Positions 53,654 through 62,554 of a DNA stretch of 64,000 nucleotides are shown here, one piece after another; the stretch's first letter is position 1, and the number at the start of each line of letters is the position of its first letter. Made by a program: the position numbers and the translations under genes. This stretch comes from JBPRGH01 sp051418055. GTDB taxonomy: Bacteria; Bacteroidota; Bacteroidia; Cytophagales; Cyclobacteriaceae. Location: positions 62,001 through 126,000 of the forward strand of contig JBPRGH010000007.1 in the NCBI GenBank assembly GCA_051418055.1, in the 5' to 3' direction. The notes beneath the pieces are model-generated. The model saw only the letters and a program-made list of their open reading frames with translations, was not told where the DNA came from and did no database searches.

Positions 53654-54640
53654 TTATTTTCCTTTTGCAGCTTCAAAGGGGGATTTTTTATACAATAGCG
53701 CTTCCTTAAAAAACCCGGAAGCATAAGCAGATAATTGGATGAAGGCAGCTCCAACACTTAAAATACCTACCTTTAAACTTCTATTTTTTAATGCTGAATC
53801 AATGAGGATAGCTAAAGACCAAATAGCTATTAATATTATCCCCAGGACAAATAAAAGCGGGCTCATTATTAAAGAGAATAATACACCAATGACAAAAATT
53901 AAAAAGAGCAAGGGTAAAAGATGTACCAGCTTAAGCTCCTCAGGATAAAAACGGGCTATATTTATTCGAGCCCTGCCAAAAAAATACAGCTGATCCCAAA
54001 ACTGCTTAAAAGAAGTCCTGCGTTTGTGATATACATATGCATCAGGAATTAAACCTGTTTTAAATCCTTTTTTATTAATGCGAATGCTGAACTCAATATC
54101 CTCACCCATACGAGGTATGATATAGCCTTCAGTAGCTTTAAAGACCTCTTTGGAAATACCCATATTAAAGCTCCGCGGATGATAAGGACCAATATGTTTT
54201 TTATTACCGCGTATACCTCCTGTCGTAAAAAAGCTGGTCATTGAATAAGAGATCGCCTTTTGCAGATCATTAAATCCGGGATGTGCTTTGTCGGGCCCTC
54301 CAAAAGCGTCCAGTGGTTTATGATTGAAGAAATTCTCTAATGCCTGAAAATAATGTTTCGGAATTATGCAATCGGAGTCAAAAACAATAAAGTAATCCCC
54401 GGTAGCACGTTCGAACCCATAATTGCGTGTAAAGCCCTGTCCTGTATTTTCTTTAAAATAATACGTAACATCAAGCCTTTCTTTATACTTCTCAACTATA
54501 TCCTCACATTTGTCAGATGAACCATCCTCAATAACAAGGACCTCAAAATTTTTATAAGTCTGTTCCGTAAGGCTTTCCAGCAGCTCGTCTACCTCAACCG
54601 GGCGATTGTAAACAGGTATGATCACGGAATATTTACGCAT
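53654..54640 (-). CDS. Glycosyltransferase family 2 protein with C-terminal membrane helices
   Basis: 328 residues. GT-A fold: YSVIIPVYNRPVEVDELLESL at the N-terminus, the metal-binding DSDC in YFIVFDSDCIIPK, and later RMGEDIEFSIRINKKG, a family acidic motif for the acceptor. Two to three hydrophobic helices at the C-terminus (about 245-310) anchor it in the inner membrane. It probably adds a sugar to a lipid-linked or surface glycan; sugar unknown. Convergent with the M28 peptidase and separated by repeats from the second glycosyltransferase. Confidence 0.9.
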   Translation of the reverse strand: MRKYSVIIPVYNRPVEVDELLESLTEQTYKNFEVLVIEDGSSDKCEDIVEKYKERLDVTYYFKENTGQGFTRNYGFERATGDYFIVFDSDCIIPKHYFQALENFFNHKPLDAFGGPDKAHPGFNDLQKAISYSMTSFFTTGGIRGNKKHIGPYHPRSFNMGISKEVFKATEGYIIPRMGEDIEFSIRINKKGFKTGLIPDAYVYHKRRTSFKQFWDQLYFFGRARINIARFYPEELKLVHLLPLLFLIFVIGVLFSLIMSPLLFVLGIILIAIWSLAILIDSALKNRSLKVGILSVGAAFIQLSAYASGFFKEALLYKKSPFEAAKGK

Positions 54641-54906
54641 CTTATGCCTTAAATCAACTTTCTGTTTTATTAATTTTTACCGGACTTCTAAGCCCAAATT
54701 TTCTCTGCACAACTCCGAGACTCTCCATCTTTGCGGTAGGGCTCCGCTGAATTAAGATTTCTGATTTCTGATTTACTCGTACCCGCATAGCATGCCGCAC
54801 ATCCTCTCGTGAACCTTCGTTGCACTTCGGTTTACTCATTCGCACAACCATGCCGCACAGGCCCTCGTGAACCTTCGTTGCACTTCGGTTTCTGATTTCA
54901 AATTTC
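54641..54906. repeat. Repeat-filled gap between glycosyltransferases
   Basis: 54700-54740 holds a copy of the GC-rich dispersed element seen at 53467-53507 (TCTCTGC, CCGAGACTCTCC, TTGCGGTA). 54765-54779 is a CTGATTT tandem. 54791-54840 and 54849-54898 are near-identical direct copies (CATGCCGCACA, then CTCGTGAACCTTCGTTGCAC and TTCGGTTT), 58 bases apart. A 65-codon minus-strand frame through this region is repeat-derived and not a gene. Confidence 0.75.
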
Positions 54907-55875
54907 TCATAACCCTATCTTCTCCTTCACAATATAATCTTTCTCCGATAAAGATTTCATTGCCAGCATCTCTGCCAGGAATCCTGTAACAAAAAGCTGA
55001 ACCCCTACAATAAGCGCTACAAGCGCAAGAAAAAATAAAGGCTGGTCCACTATATCACGAGCAGGTATATGGGCGAAATAAATTTTATAGAGCTTTTCTC
55101 CGATTAGCCAGGTGGTAATAATAAAACCTGCTAAAAATGATAACGTACCCAGTGCGCCAAAGAAGTGCATCGGCTTCTTTTTAAATTTAGAGACAAATGT
55201 AATAGAGATCAGGTCCAGAAAACCATTTACAAATCTTTCAAAACCAAACTTTGTAGTACCGTATTTACGTGCACGATGCTCCACTACCTTCTCCCCTATA
55301 CGTTTGAAACCAGCCCATTTGGCAATTACAGGAATGTACCGGTGCATCTCACCATAAACATCTATATACTTTACCACATCACTGCGATAAGCTTTAAGGC
55401 CACAATTAAAATCGTGCAGCTTAATCCCTGAGATCTTTCTTGTTACCCCATTAAAGAACTTGCTTGGTAAGGTTTTGCTGATCGGATCATGGCGCTTCTT
55501 CTTCCATCCGGACACTAGATCATATTTCTCTTCCCTGATCATTCTGTAAAGGCCGGGGATCTCGTCAGGGCTATCCTGCAAATCAGCATCCATGGTGATC
55601 ACTACCTCACCTCTTGTAGCTTTAAAACCAGTATCAAGAGCTGCAGATTTACCGTAATTTCGATTAAAGCTTATTCCTTTTAGTGCAGGATATCTCTTGC
55701 CCAGCTCTTCCACAATGGTCCAGGACCTGTCGGTGCTTCCATCATCAACCATTATGATTTCATATCGGAAACCGTGCTCCTGCATTACACGGCTTATCCA
55801 TTCAGTCAGCTCTGGCAGTGACTCCTCTTCGTTATATAAGGGAATAACTACCGATATATCAATTTTTTCAGACAC
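54907..55875 (-). CDS. Glycosyltransferase family 2, DPM1/GtrB-like polyprenyl-phosphate sugar transferase
   Basis: 322 residues. GT-A motifs: ISVVIPLYNEEESLPELTEWI, then MVDDGSTDRSW, the metal-binding DADLQD in VITMDADLQDSPDEIP, and GLKAYRSDV. The C-terminal 90 residues hold two membrane helices (FFGALGTLSFLAGFIITTWLI and LFFLALVALIVGVQLFVTGF). This is the layout of enzymes that load undecaprenyl phosphate with glucose, mannose or a similar sugar for later transfer. It overlaps a DUF4199 gene start by eight bases. The donor sugar is not decided by the sequence. Confidence 0.92.
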   Translation of the reverse strand: MSEKIDISVVIPLYNEEESLPELTEWISRVMQEHGFRYEIIMVDDGSTDRSWTIVEELGKRYPALKGISFNRNYGKSAALDTGFKATRGEVVITMDADLQDSPDEIPGLYRMIREEKYDLVSGWKKKRHDPISKTLPSKFFNGVTRKISGIKLHDFNCGLKAYRSDVVKYIDVYGEMHRYIPVIAKWAGFKRIGEKVVEHRARKYGTTKFGFERFVNGFLDLISITFVSKFKKKPMHFFGALGTLSFLAGFIITTWLIGEKLYKIYFAHIPARDIVDQPLFFLALVALIVGVQLFVTGFLAEMLAMKSLSEKDYIVKEKIGL

Positions 55876-56386
55876 TCAGTTCCGGATTACTATTTTTAGT
55901 AAATGCACTAATTATCAAAGATATAATAAATCCAAAAAAGACACCGCCAATAATTCCTATTAGAAGGATCATTTCCGGAGAGCTAAACATCTCTGCCATT
56001 TCTAACCCCATCTCAATTTGCTCATCAGTCATTCCCTGCTCTTCAAACTGCTCAATCTGCATTTGGCGCATGTTAGACATATAATTATCATCAATGAATT
56101 TTATATATACATACATAAAAAGTGATGAAATTACAGAAGACACTAATGCCACAAGTGTTCCAAGCCCTAATCCCTGACCATAAGTCATGAATCCGTCACC
56201 TTCTTTTTTATATTCTCTATGGGCCAATACAATTAAGGCAATTGTGAGGATCACCCCTAACCATCTGTAAATGGTTGCATTGGGGTCTCCGGTGACTACA
56301 CCTATCATGAAGAATAATATAGAAATAATCCCAAGAATTAATCCATATTTAATGGCTACTGATTTTAATGATACGTTTTCTTCCAT
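55868..56386 (-). CDS. DUF4199 membrane protein
   Basis: 172 residues with four predicted membrane helices: KYGLILGIISILFFMIGVVTG, a second near 40-60, TYGQGLGLGTLVALVSSVISS and a closing IGIIGGVFFGFIISLIISAF. The central stretch (about 110-140) is acidic and Met-rich (NMRQMQIEQFEEQGMTDEQ). This is DUF4199, a Bacteroidota family of unknown role. Upstream is a second DUF4199 gene of similar size (five-base gap), and downstream the glycosyltransferase overlaps it. The cluster suggests an accessory role in envelope glycan synthesis. Confidence 0.88.
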   Translation of the reverse strand: MEENVSLKSVAIKYGLILGIISILFFMIGVVTGDPNATIYRWLGVILTIALIVLAHREYKKEGDGFMTYGQGLGLGTLVALVSSVISSLFMYVYIKFIDDNYMSNMRQMQIEQFEEQGMTDEQIEMGLEMAEMFSSPEMILLIGIIGGVFFGFIISLIISAFTKNSNPELSV

Positions 56387-56391
56387 GGTTT

Positions 56392-56946
56392 TTATAGTTG
56401 ATCTATTTGTTTTGGTTGCCTTCGCAAGATAATGGATATAATGATGGTTAAAAATAATCCGATCACCACACTTTTGAAATAATAATCCATTGCAAGGTCA
56501 GTGAGGCTGGTGGCCGGTAAACTTTGCAGGGTGTTCTGGTAAGTCTGCTCCCCTATTGATTCCAAAAATTTCTCTTTATTGCTCACCAGATGTTCAGTCA
56601 TATATGAGATATAAGAGGATAAAAACTCCTCTTCAAAGGCCCCAAATGCTAAAATAAAAATTGCGGCAAAAAAACCGAGCACAATAGCAACCAACAGCCC
56701 CAGCAGCATACCCTGCCAAAAATGAACAACTCCCTCATTTTTATTGTCCCTGAATTCTTTTATGGAAAAGAAGATAAATAAAGCCAGTAAAAAAATTCTT
56801 ACATCGTAGATCACCGGAATTAAAAGAGGATGTACACCTGTATAAAATAAAACGACAAATAATATGCACAGTAATATTGCACTGACAAAACCGTATTTTA
56901 GCCCTACTTTAACGGTTGTGGGTTTTCTGTTAAAATATTCTTTCAC
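56392..56946 (-). CDS. DUF4199 membrane protein, second copy
   Basis: 184 residues with four membrane helices; KYGFVSAILLCILFVVLFYTG and HFWQGMLLGLLVAIVLGFFAAIFILAF match the helices of its neighbour at 55868-56386, so the two are tandem paralogues. The loop between helices 3 and 4 is longer here and carries SYISYMTEHLVSNKEKFLESIGEQ. Same unknown family. The dihydroorotase-like gene lies 15 bases upstream on the same strand. Confidence 0.86.
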   Translation of the reverse strand: MKEYFNRKPTTVKVGLKYGFVSAILLCILFVVLFYTGVHPLLIPVIYDVRIFLLALFIFFSIKEFRDNKNEGVVHFWQGMLLGLLVAIVLGFFAAIFILAFGAFEEEFLSSYISYMTEHLVSNKEKFLESIGEQTYQNTLQSLPATSLTDLAMDYYFKSVVIGLFLTIIISIILRRQPKQIDQL

Positions 56947-56961
56947 TTTTGTTCAATAAAA

Positions 56962-58227
56962 TTATTCCTGTTCAATCCAGCTCTTGCCGTTATTAAATAC
57001 AGCCTTTACCTTGCCGGTTATAGTCTTACCCATATAAGGTGAATTGAAAGATTTAGAAAGGATATTTTTCTCATCCGGTATCCATGCTTTATTTGGGTCA
57101 AGCAAGGTAAGCTCAGCCTCATTCCCTTCTTCTATTGCTGGAACAGGTATATTCAGCAGGTTCCGTGGGTTAGTAGTAACTTTTTCAATAAGCAAATCCC
57201 ATTCGATATCATTACTTAACTCTACAAGATTTGCTGCTACTGTTTGCAGGCTTATCATTCCAAAATCTGCCAGATCAAATTCCAGGTTCTTGCTTTCTGT
57301 ATCCTGTGGTATATGGTTTGAGACAATTATATCAATTGTCCCATCCTTCAATCCTCTTAGCAACTTTTTATTATGGTTATTATCACGTAGTGGCGGGTTA
57401 ACTTTAAAATTAGCTTCATAATCCACTAATGCTTCATCCTTTAACAGAGGCTGGTAAGAAGCCACATCACAAGTGATCTTCAGTCCTTCCTTTTTAGCTT
57501 TTTTTATAAGATCAACAGCCCCCTCAGTAGATATAACACTGAAATGTAATTTACCAGCGGAATATCTCAATATATCAAGATCCCTGCTAATCATTAGCTC
57601 CTCGCCCAGTGCCGGCATTCCCTTCATTCCTAATCCCGTGCTTACCTCTCCTTCATGCATCTGTCCGAACATATTCAGCCATTTATCTTCAGCTTTATTT
57701 ATTACCAATCCGTTGAAAGGCTGAAGATATTGCAGCACCTTTAAAATTATATCAGTATGCCAGACAGGCTTTAATCCATCTGTAAAACCTACAGCTCCGG
57801 CATGATGAAGGTCGGTCATTTCCGTTAGCTCCTCACCTTTACATTCCCTGGTCACTGCACCATAAGGGAATACATTAGTAAGATACCTGCCGTTATAGCT
57901 TTTTAAATAGTTTATATCATTTTTTGAATCAATAACAGGTGAGGTATTTGGTAATAAAGCAACGCCGGTAAAACCCCCTGCAGTGGCTGCTTCCAAACCA
58001 GAAACCATATCTTCCTTATGTTCATATCCAGGGTCAGCAAACCAGGAACGCATATCAAACCAGCCAATAGTAAGGTACATTCCTTTAGCCTCAATCACCT
58101 GCTCATTCCCACTGCTGACTTTTCCTATATGTGTGATTTTTCCTTTATCAATGGTAACATCAACTACTTTTCCATGGTATGATGAGGCTGGGGAGAGGAT
58201 CTTTGCTCCTTTAATCGTTATTTTCAT
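56962..58227 (-). CDS. Dihydroorotase-like protein without metal ligands
   Basis: 421 residues of the dihydroorotase/allantoinase fold. The N-terminal signature where active enzymes read PGFIDLHVHLREPG is here GWFDMRSWFADPG (residues 55-67): both histidines are replaced (H to R60 and H to W62) and the conserved Arg is Ala. Later ligands are lost as well (VISTEGA for the HVST segment, SNHIPQ for the DHAPH segment). The beta-sandwich and barrel remain, so it should fold but not catalyse. In Pseudomonas a similar inactive dihydroorotase is needed for aspartate carbamoyltransferase assembly; a scaffold role here is plausible but unproven. It lies 12 bases downstream of the BatA gene. Confidence 0.85.
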   Translation of the reverse strand: MKITIKGAKILSPASSYHGKVVDVTIDKGKITHIGKVSSGNEQVIEAKGMYLTIGWFDMRSWFADPGYEHKEDMVSGLEAATAGGFTGVALLPNTSPVIDSKNDINYLKSYNGRYLTNVFPYGAVTRECKGEELTEMTDLHHAGAVGFTDGLKPVWHTDIILKVLQYLQPFNGLVINKAEDKWLNMFGQMHEGEVSTGLGMKGMPALGEELMISRDLDILRYSAGKLHFSVISTEGAVDLIKKAKKEGLKITCDVASYQPLLKDEALVDYEANFKVNPPLRDNNHNKKLLRGLKDGTIDIIVSNHIPQDTESKNLEFDLADFGMISLQTVAANLVELSNDIEWDLLIEKVTTNPRNLLNIPVPAIEEGNEAELTLLDPNKAWIPDEKNILSKSFNSPYMGKTITGKVKAVFNNGKSWIEQE

Positions 58228-58239
58228 AAGGAAAATGAA

Positions 58240-60228
58240 TTATGGTACAAACCTAATAATTAATATTTCTGCTAACAGGAAAATGATGGATAAAATAAGA
58301 CAATATTTCCATAAAGACCATCCTACAAATTGCTTTTCTAATGTACGCCTGAACTCCTCAGCATCTCCGGATTCATAGAGGGTAAAGTTAGGCAGGGTTT
58401 CAACAACATTTTTTAATTCATCTAAGCTAAACGGCTCCAGAATTGATTCTGCTTTATTAATATTAAAGGCAATGGTTTCATAATGTCTCTCTTCTGTAAC
58501 TAATTGATAAAAACCGGCATCAACTTCATATGCCGGTAACTGTAAAAGTAATTGCTGATTGCTCACCCGCTGAACAGGGATTATTTCCTTATCCTGCTGC
58601 CTTAATTTAAATAGCTCGGATGGCAGTAACGAATCGTATGAAAATAACAAAGTACGCTCATCCAGATAATGATAAAGCGGCTGTTCACCCTGAGAGCTTA
58701 AAGCAGCAATTTTATACATAACCGGCACAAATAATGCGTGCTTGTGCATTGTAGTGAATTCATCTTCAAAAGGTGAAGCAAACAAAAACACCTGATCATT
58801 AACTTTTGATAAAAATGGCATACCATTATTTAACTGCAACAAAGATGACCTTTGTGTGGTCCAGGTGATGACTGGTGCTGCAGAGGGCATATCAATGGCA
58901 GGATCTCTCTCCTCAAATACCTGGCTAAAAAAAGGATTATCAAAATCCGGGGTTAAAAGCTTATGCTGCTGAATGGTATCAGTGGAGGTAATTGTACCAA
59001 ATAAATTTTTATAGCTCGATACATCCGGGTCAGGATTAGGGATTAGTACTATTTGTCCCCCTCTTTCCATAAAATTATTTACTGCAATGGAAAAAGAAGG
59101 CTCAAGCTGTGCTAATTGGTTTAAAACCAAAAGATCCGTGGTTTCGAGAGAATTATAGTCAAAATTGTTGTAATGGAATGAACGTAAGTTAAATAGTTCT
59201 TTATTTCCGTATACCCGTGAGATTACTGTAGGAGTATTTTGCTGGCGTACTTCTGTAACATTTATCTTCTCCCCCAGGTCAAGCACAAAATAGAGGTCAT
59301 TATCAAAAGTCACAGGATATTCCTCAATACTGATCCTGCCTGTATTTTGCTCATTTGCGCCTGAGATAAGATCAAAATTTAATGTTTTAGTTGCCGATGC
59401 TCCTAAATCTGTTGTTGTACTTGCTACCTGAACATCACTTAAAAATATCCGTACGGTTACATCCTCTGCGGGTTGGTCTGAATCATTTTTCAGGTTTACA
59501 TATAACCTCACCCGCTCTTTACCTATTAGAAAAGGATTATCCAGATATGTTGTATCTATATAAACATTGGATCTGGACTCTGTAAAAACAGGCAATAAAC
59601 GAACCTGCATCAGTGTATCCGTCTTCTGCGGAAGGCCTTTTGTTGATCTTTGAAAATCACTGATAAAATAATAGTCACCCAGCCCATCTATCTCCTGCAT
59701 ACTACGCCAGCGGCTTAATATCTCATCCGTTGTTCGAATAACGCCGGTAAGCTGCACCTCGGTAAGTAGCTCCTGTAGTTGAGCAGCACTATGTGGAGCA
59801 TGGCTAAAAGGCGCAAAATCATTTGTTAAAAGGTAGAAATCAGTTCCGGCAGGATATATAGAAATTAATGATCTTACATAATCCATTCCCTCCTCAAAAG
59901 CAGTTATTTGCTCACCTGAAGCACGGTTCATGCTATAACTGTTGTCCAGATAAAAATAAACTTTATCACTCTGTAACGCTCCTTTAGAAGCTGGGATAAA
60001 CGGTTGGGCAAAGGCCATTATCAACCAGAAAATGAAAAGCATCCGACTCAGCAGTACCAGATAATGTTTGAGTTTACGCCTGGATTTTGATGCTTCCTTT
60101 ACTTTTTTTATGAATTGCGTATTGGAGAAGTAGATCCGCCGGGTCTTCCGAAAATTAAATAGATGTACGATAATAGGGATCGCCAGTGCGAAAAGCCCCC
60201 ATAGCCAGCCGGGATTTAAAAAACTCAT
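58240..60228 (-). CDS. BatA-domain membrane protein (vWA-like periplasmic region)
   Basis: 662 residues. The N-terminus MSFLNPGWLWGLFALAIPIIVHLFNFRKTRRI is the BatA domain, followed by a second helix (YLVLLSRMLFIFWLIMAFAQ), then a von Willebrand A-like region (KVYFYLDNSYSMN, with the metal-site DxSxS, about 90-250), a beta-sandwich and a closing helix (SLWKYCLILSIIFLLAEILII). Bat proteins are Bacteroidota/spirochaete envelope proteins of poorly known role, usually in batABC clusters; only this member is present here. It precedes the dihydroorotase-like gene with a 12-base gap. Confidence 0.88.
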   Translation of the reverse strand: MSFLNPGWLWGLFALAIPIIVHLFNFRKTRRIYFSNTQFIKKVKEASKSRRKLKHYLVLLSRMLFIFWLIMAFAQPFIPASKGALQSDKVYFYLDNSYSMNRASGEQITAFEEGMDYVRSLISIYPAGTDFYLLTNDFAPFSHAPHSAAQLQELLTEVQLTGVIRTTDEILSRWRSMQEIDGLGDYYFISDFQRSTKGLPQKTDTLMQVRLLPVFTESRSNVYIDTTYLDNPFLIGKERVRLYVNLKNDSDQPAEDVTVRIFLSDVQVASTTTDLGASATKTLNFDLISGANEQNTGRISIEEYPVTFDNDLYFVLDLGEKINVTEVRQQNTPTVISRVYGNKELFNLRSFHYNNFDYNSLETTDLLVLNQLAQLEPSFSIAVNNFMERGGQIVLIPNPDPDVSSYKNLFGTITSTDTIQQHKLLTPDFDNPFFSQVFEERDPAIDMPSAAPVITWTTQRSSLLQLNNGMPFLSKVNDQVFLFASPFEDEFTTMHKHALFVPVMYKIAALSSQGEQPLYHYLDERTLLFSYDSLLPSELFKLRQQDKEIIPVQRVSNQQLLLQLPAYEVDAGFYQLVTEERHYETIAFNINKAESILEPFSLDELKNVVETLPNFTLYESGDAEEFRRTLEKQFVGWSLWKYCLILSIIFLLAEILIIRFVP

Positions 60229-60405
60229 TACTTACAAATCTAATGATGTGAGGGTTGTTGTACAATTTAACGGGGAAGGAAATGGAAAGATTGTGAAAAT
60301 TAGATATGAGGTGTGAGATATAAGATATAAGATATGAAATCGAGGTTTTATTGTGTTTTATCCGTAAAATCCTTACTTTGGGAAAGGAAAGTAAGAAAAA
60401 TACAT
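60229..60405. other. Non-coding leader with short tandem repeats
   Basis: Contains GATATAAGATATAAGATATGA near 60320-60340, a simple tandem of the type seen elsewhere in the window. No promoter box was clear. Confidence 0.4.
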
Positions 60406-61077
60406 TTGTGCATTTATAAGAAGCCTTTATTCTTTTTTTAAATTCAATATATTAATATTTTTTTTGTCTTTCTTATTATTTCAACAATAAGTTGTACGGA
60501 TGATGATCCTTTTCAATTTGGCTGTGAAGGTACTGTTATCCAGAATTTAAAGAATACTACATTTCTTGCTACAAGTTCAGTAATAGGCCATGTATTTCTG
60601 TCAGAGGATTTAGGGATAATCTTACCGAATTGCTCAAGATCCCATACTATTGATGAATTATACTGGGAATGGGCAGAACGTGACGAGTATGATTGGAGGA
60701 GTATTAACCCTAATGGCATTTGGGTTAATACTTCTGGTCCTTTGTATCAACCTGGGCCTAACCAGACCCCATCATTTCTGATGTCAGCAACTCATATTGA
60801 AGAAGTTAAAGTAGAGAATATTTTAGAAGAGTTTAATTTTTATTTATTTGAGGTACCTTATAAAGATACTTTAGGTTATGGATACTATCTTGAATATAAT
60901 GGATTGCGGATTAAACAAGAGGAAATACCCGCAGCTCCTGGGATCATCCCGTTTAAAACACATGGAGAGGCTTTAAAGATAGCCTATCTGGTGGCATACC
61001 GACTAAAGAACGAGCAGGGCATGCCAGCAATTACGACTTGGGAACTTGGGTTCTTTAATATTGAAACAGAGTGGTAA
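60406..61077 (+). pseudogene. Lipoprotein gene interrupted by a stop in its signal peptide
   Basis: In one frame from 60442 to the TAA at 61075 the sequence reads a 211-residue lipoprotein: hydrophobic INIFFVFLIISTISC with a lipobox-like cysteine, then TDDDPFQFGCEG and a mature beta-rich domain ending WELGFFNIETEW. No ATG, GTG or TTG precedes it in frame. Directly upstream the same frame holds a TTG at 60406 and the plausible n-region YKKPLFFF, but TAA at 60439-60441 separates the two. Restoring that one codon would give an intact signal peptide. Either a nonsense mutation or a rare ATT start. A shorter TTG-started frame from 60742 lacks any signal. Family not recognised. Confidence 0.5.
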
Positions 61078-61279
61078 TTATCTAATTAATTGCAAAAATC
61101 CTTTTCTTTTAATAATCAATCATTAAATTTTAGCTTTATTAATTAATTTGGTAAGAGGGTGAGCAAAATATAATTAAGTTATGGCTATACTATATCAGGC
61201 AGGAGTATAAAAAAAAATTGCCTTATGCTCCTTTTACATCCGATCTCAAAAGTTAAATAACATTTTAAGCTAAATCATA

Positions 61280-61702
61280 ATGATGGAGCAAAGAATAACA
61301 ATAATAACCCTCGGGGTTACCAACCTTTCCAGATCTGAAAGTTTTTATTCAGATATATTAGGATGGACTAAAACGCAAGACAGTAACGAAAATATTATCT
61401 TCTATAATTTAAATGGCATTCTACTATCGCTGTATCCAAAAAATAAACTTGCTGAGGATGCGGGGATAATAAATACTGAAGATGGCTTTAATGGCTTTAG
61501 CTTATCTTATAACACAAGAACTGAAGAAGAAGCAGACGCACTTTTTTATAAATTAAAAGAGGCTGATGTTGCTATTGTTAAACTACCAGAAAAAGTATTC
61601 TGGGGTGGCTACAGTGGTTATATTGCGGATCCTGACGGAAATCTGATTGAAATAGCTTATAATCCACATTTAACGATTACTGAAACAGGTAGTGTTAAAT
61701 AA
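61280..61702 (+). CDS. VOC family protein (glyoxalase/dioxygenase fold)
   Basis: 140 residues of two beta-alpha-beta units: ITIITLGVTNLSRSESFYSDILGW at the N-terminus and EKVFWGGYSGYIADPDGNLIEIAYNP at the C-terminus, the classic vicinal-oxygen-chelate signature with the closing Glu ligand. The His ligand of true glyoxalases is not evident at the first position. Probably a cytoplasmic enzyme or binding protein for a small molecule; substrate unknown. The start may be the first or second ATG (61280 or 61283). Stands alone. Confidence 0.88.
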   Translation: MMEQRITIITLGVTNLSRSESFYSDILGWTKTQDSNENIIFYNLNGILLSLYPKNKLAEDAGIINTEDGFNGFSLSYNTRTEEEADALFYKLKEADVAIVKLPEKVFWGGYSGYIADPDGNLIEIAYNPHLTITETGSVK

Positions 61703-61709
61703 ACTTGTA

Positions 61710-62300
61710 TTATTCAAACCTTCTTAATCCATTATCAGGATTTTTATTTCGGTTAAAGAAGTAACCTAATGAAAATTCAATTGCCTGATTACTAATATCC
61801 TGATTATCTGCTTCTTTTATGTCTGTTAAGCCATGATAATATCTGACGGAAGCTTTAAAGTTTTTCTTTTGATAGCCTATTCCTGAAATTATACCTATGT
61901 CTGTACTGGCTAATTGATCCTTTATTTGATAATCTGTTTCCCCAATAGTTGTCTGAGCCATAGCAAGAACAGCAACGCGAGGGCCGATTTGCAGGTTAAA
62001 ACCTTCCGAAATAAAATACTTCACCATCACGGGCAGTGCAACATAATTAAGGCTAACTTTTTGCTCAGGATCATCATTATCAATAGCTCCCTGTAAGGTG
62101 AAGACTAACTCGGGTTGAATAAATAAATTTCCCCCCACCTGGAATTCTACCAAAGCTCCTGCCTGAAAACCGAGTTTAAAAGTAACTGTATCAATATCTC
62201 CTGTTAGGTTAGAGAAATTAATACCAGCAGTAATACCAAGATTTTGAGCATTACAAACTGTTGATAGCCCCAGTAAGAAAATGATGAGAAAACGCTTCAT
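61710..62300 (-). CDS. Outer-membrane beta-barrel protein (porin/PorT-like)
   Basis: 196 residues with a signal peptide (MKRFLIIFLLGLSTVCNAQ). The mature part alternates hydrophobic and polar residues in short strands: NLGITAGINFSNLTGD, FKLGFQAGALVEFQVGGNLFIQPELVF, LNYVALPVMVKYFISEGFNLQIGPRVAVLA, and an IEFSLGYFF close to the C-terminus, as in eight-stranded outer-membrane barrels of the PorT type. Function unknown: small porin, adhesin or assembly factor. Convergent with the VOC gene. Confidence 0.85.
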   Translation of the reverse strand: MKRFLIIFLLGLSTVCNAQNLGITAGINFSNLTGDIDTVTFKLGFQAGALVEFQVGGNLFIQPELVFTLQGAIDNDDPEQKVSLNYVALPVMVKYFISEGFNLQIGPRVAVLAMAQTTIGETDYQIKDQLASTDIGIISGIGYQKKNFKASVRYYHGLTDIKEADNQDISNQAIEFSLGYFFNRNKNPDNGLRRFE

Positions 62301-62554
62301 ATGATTAAAATTTAATGAATAGTAGTTATATAAATTTTATTCCTGTCATATTGTTTTAGAATATGAAAAATAAACATCATTACCAGGGAAGGTTAATATA
62401 TAAAGGATCGCCTTTCATTTAAAATCCAGATTATAGTGCCTCAACAAGTTAAGCCTATTACTTAAATTAAAACATTCGTGCGATTATTTACTTATTCAAC
62501 TGAACGATTACCTATAATTATATTAATTTTCACTTCAACCCAAAAGTTACTCTA

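Noticed and set aside
54654..54851. 65-residue minus-strand ORF between glycosyltransferases
   Set aside because: It is formed by the dispersed and tandem repeats, with no signal or conserved composition.
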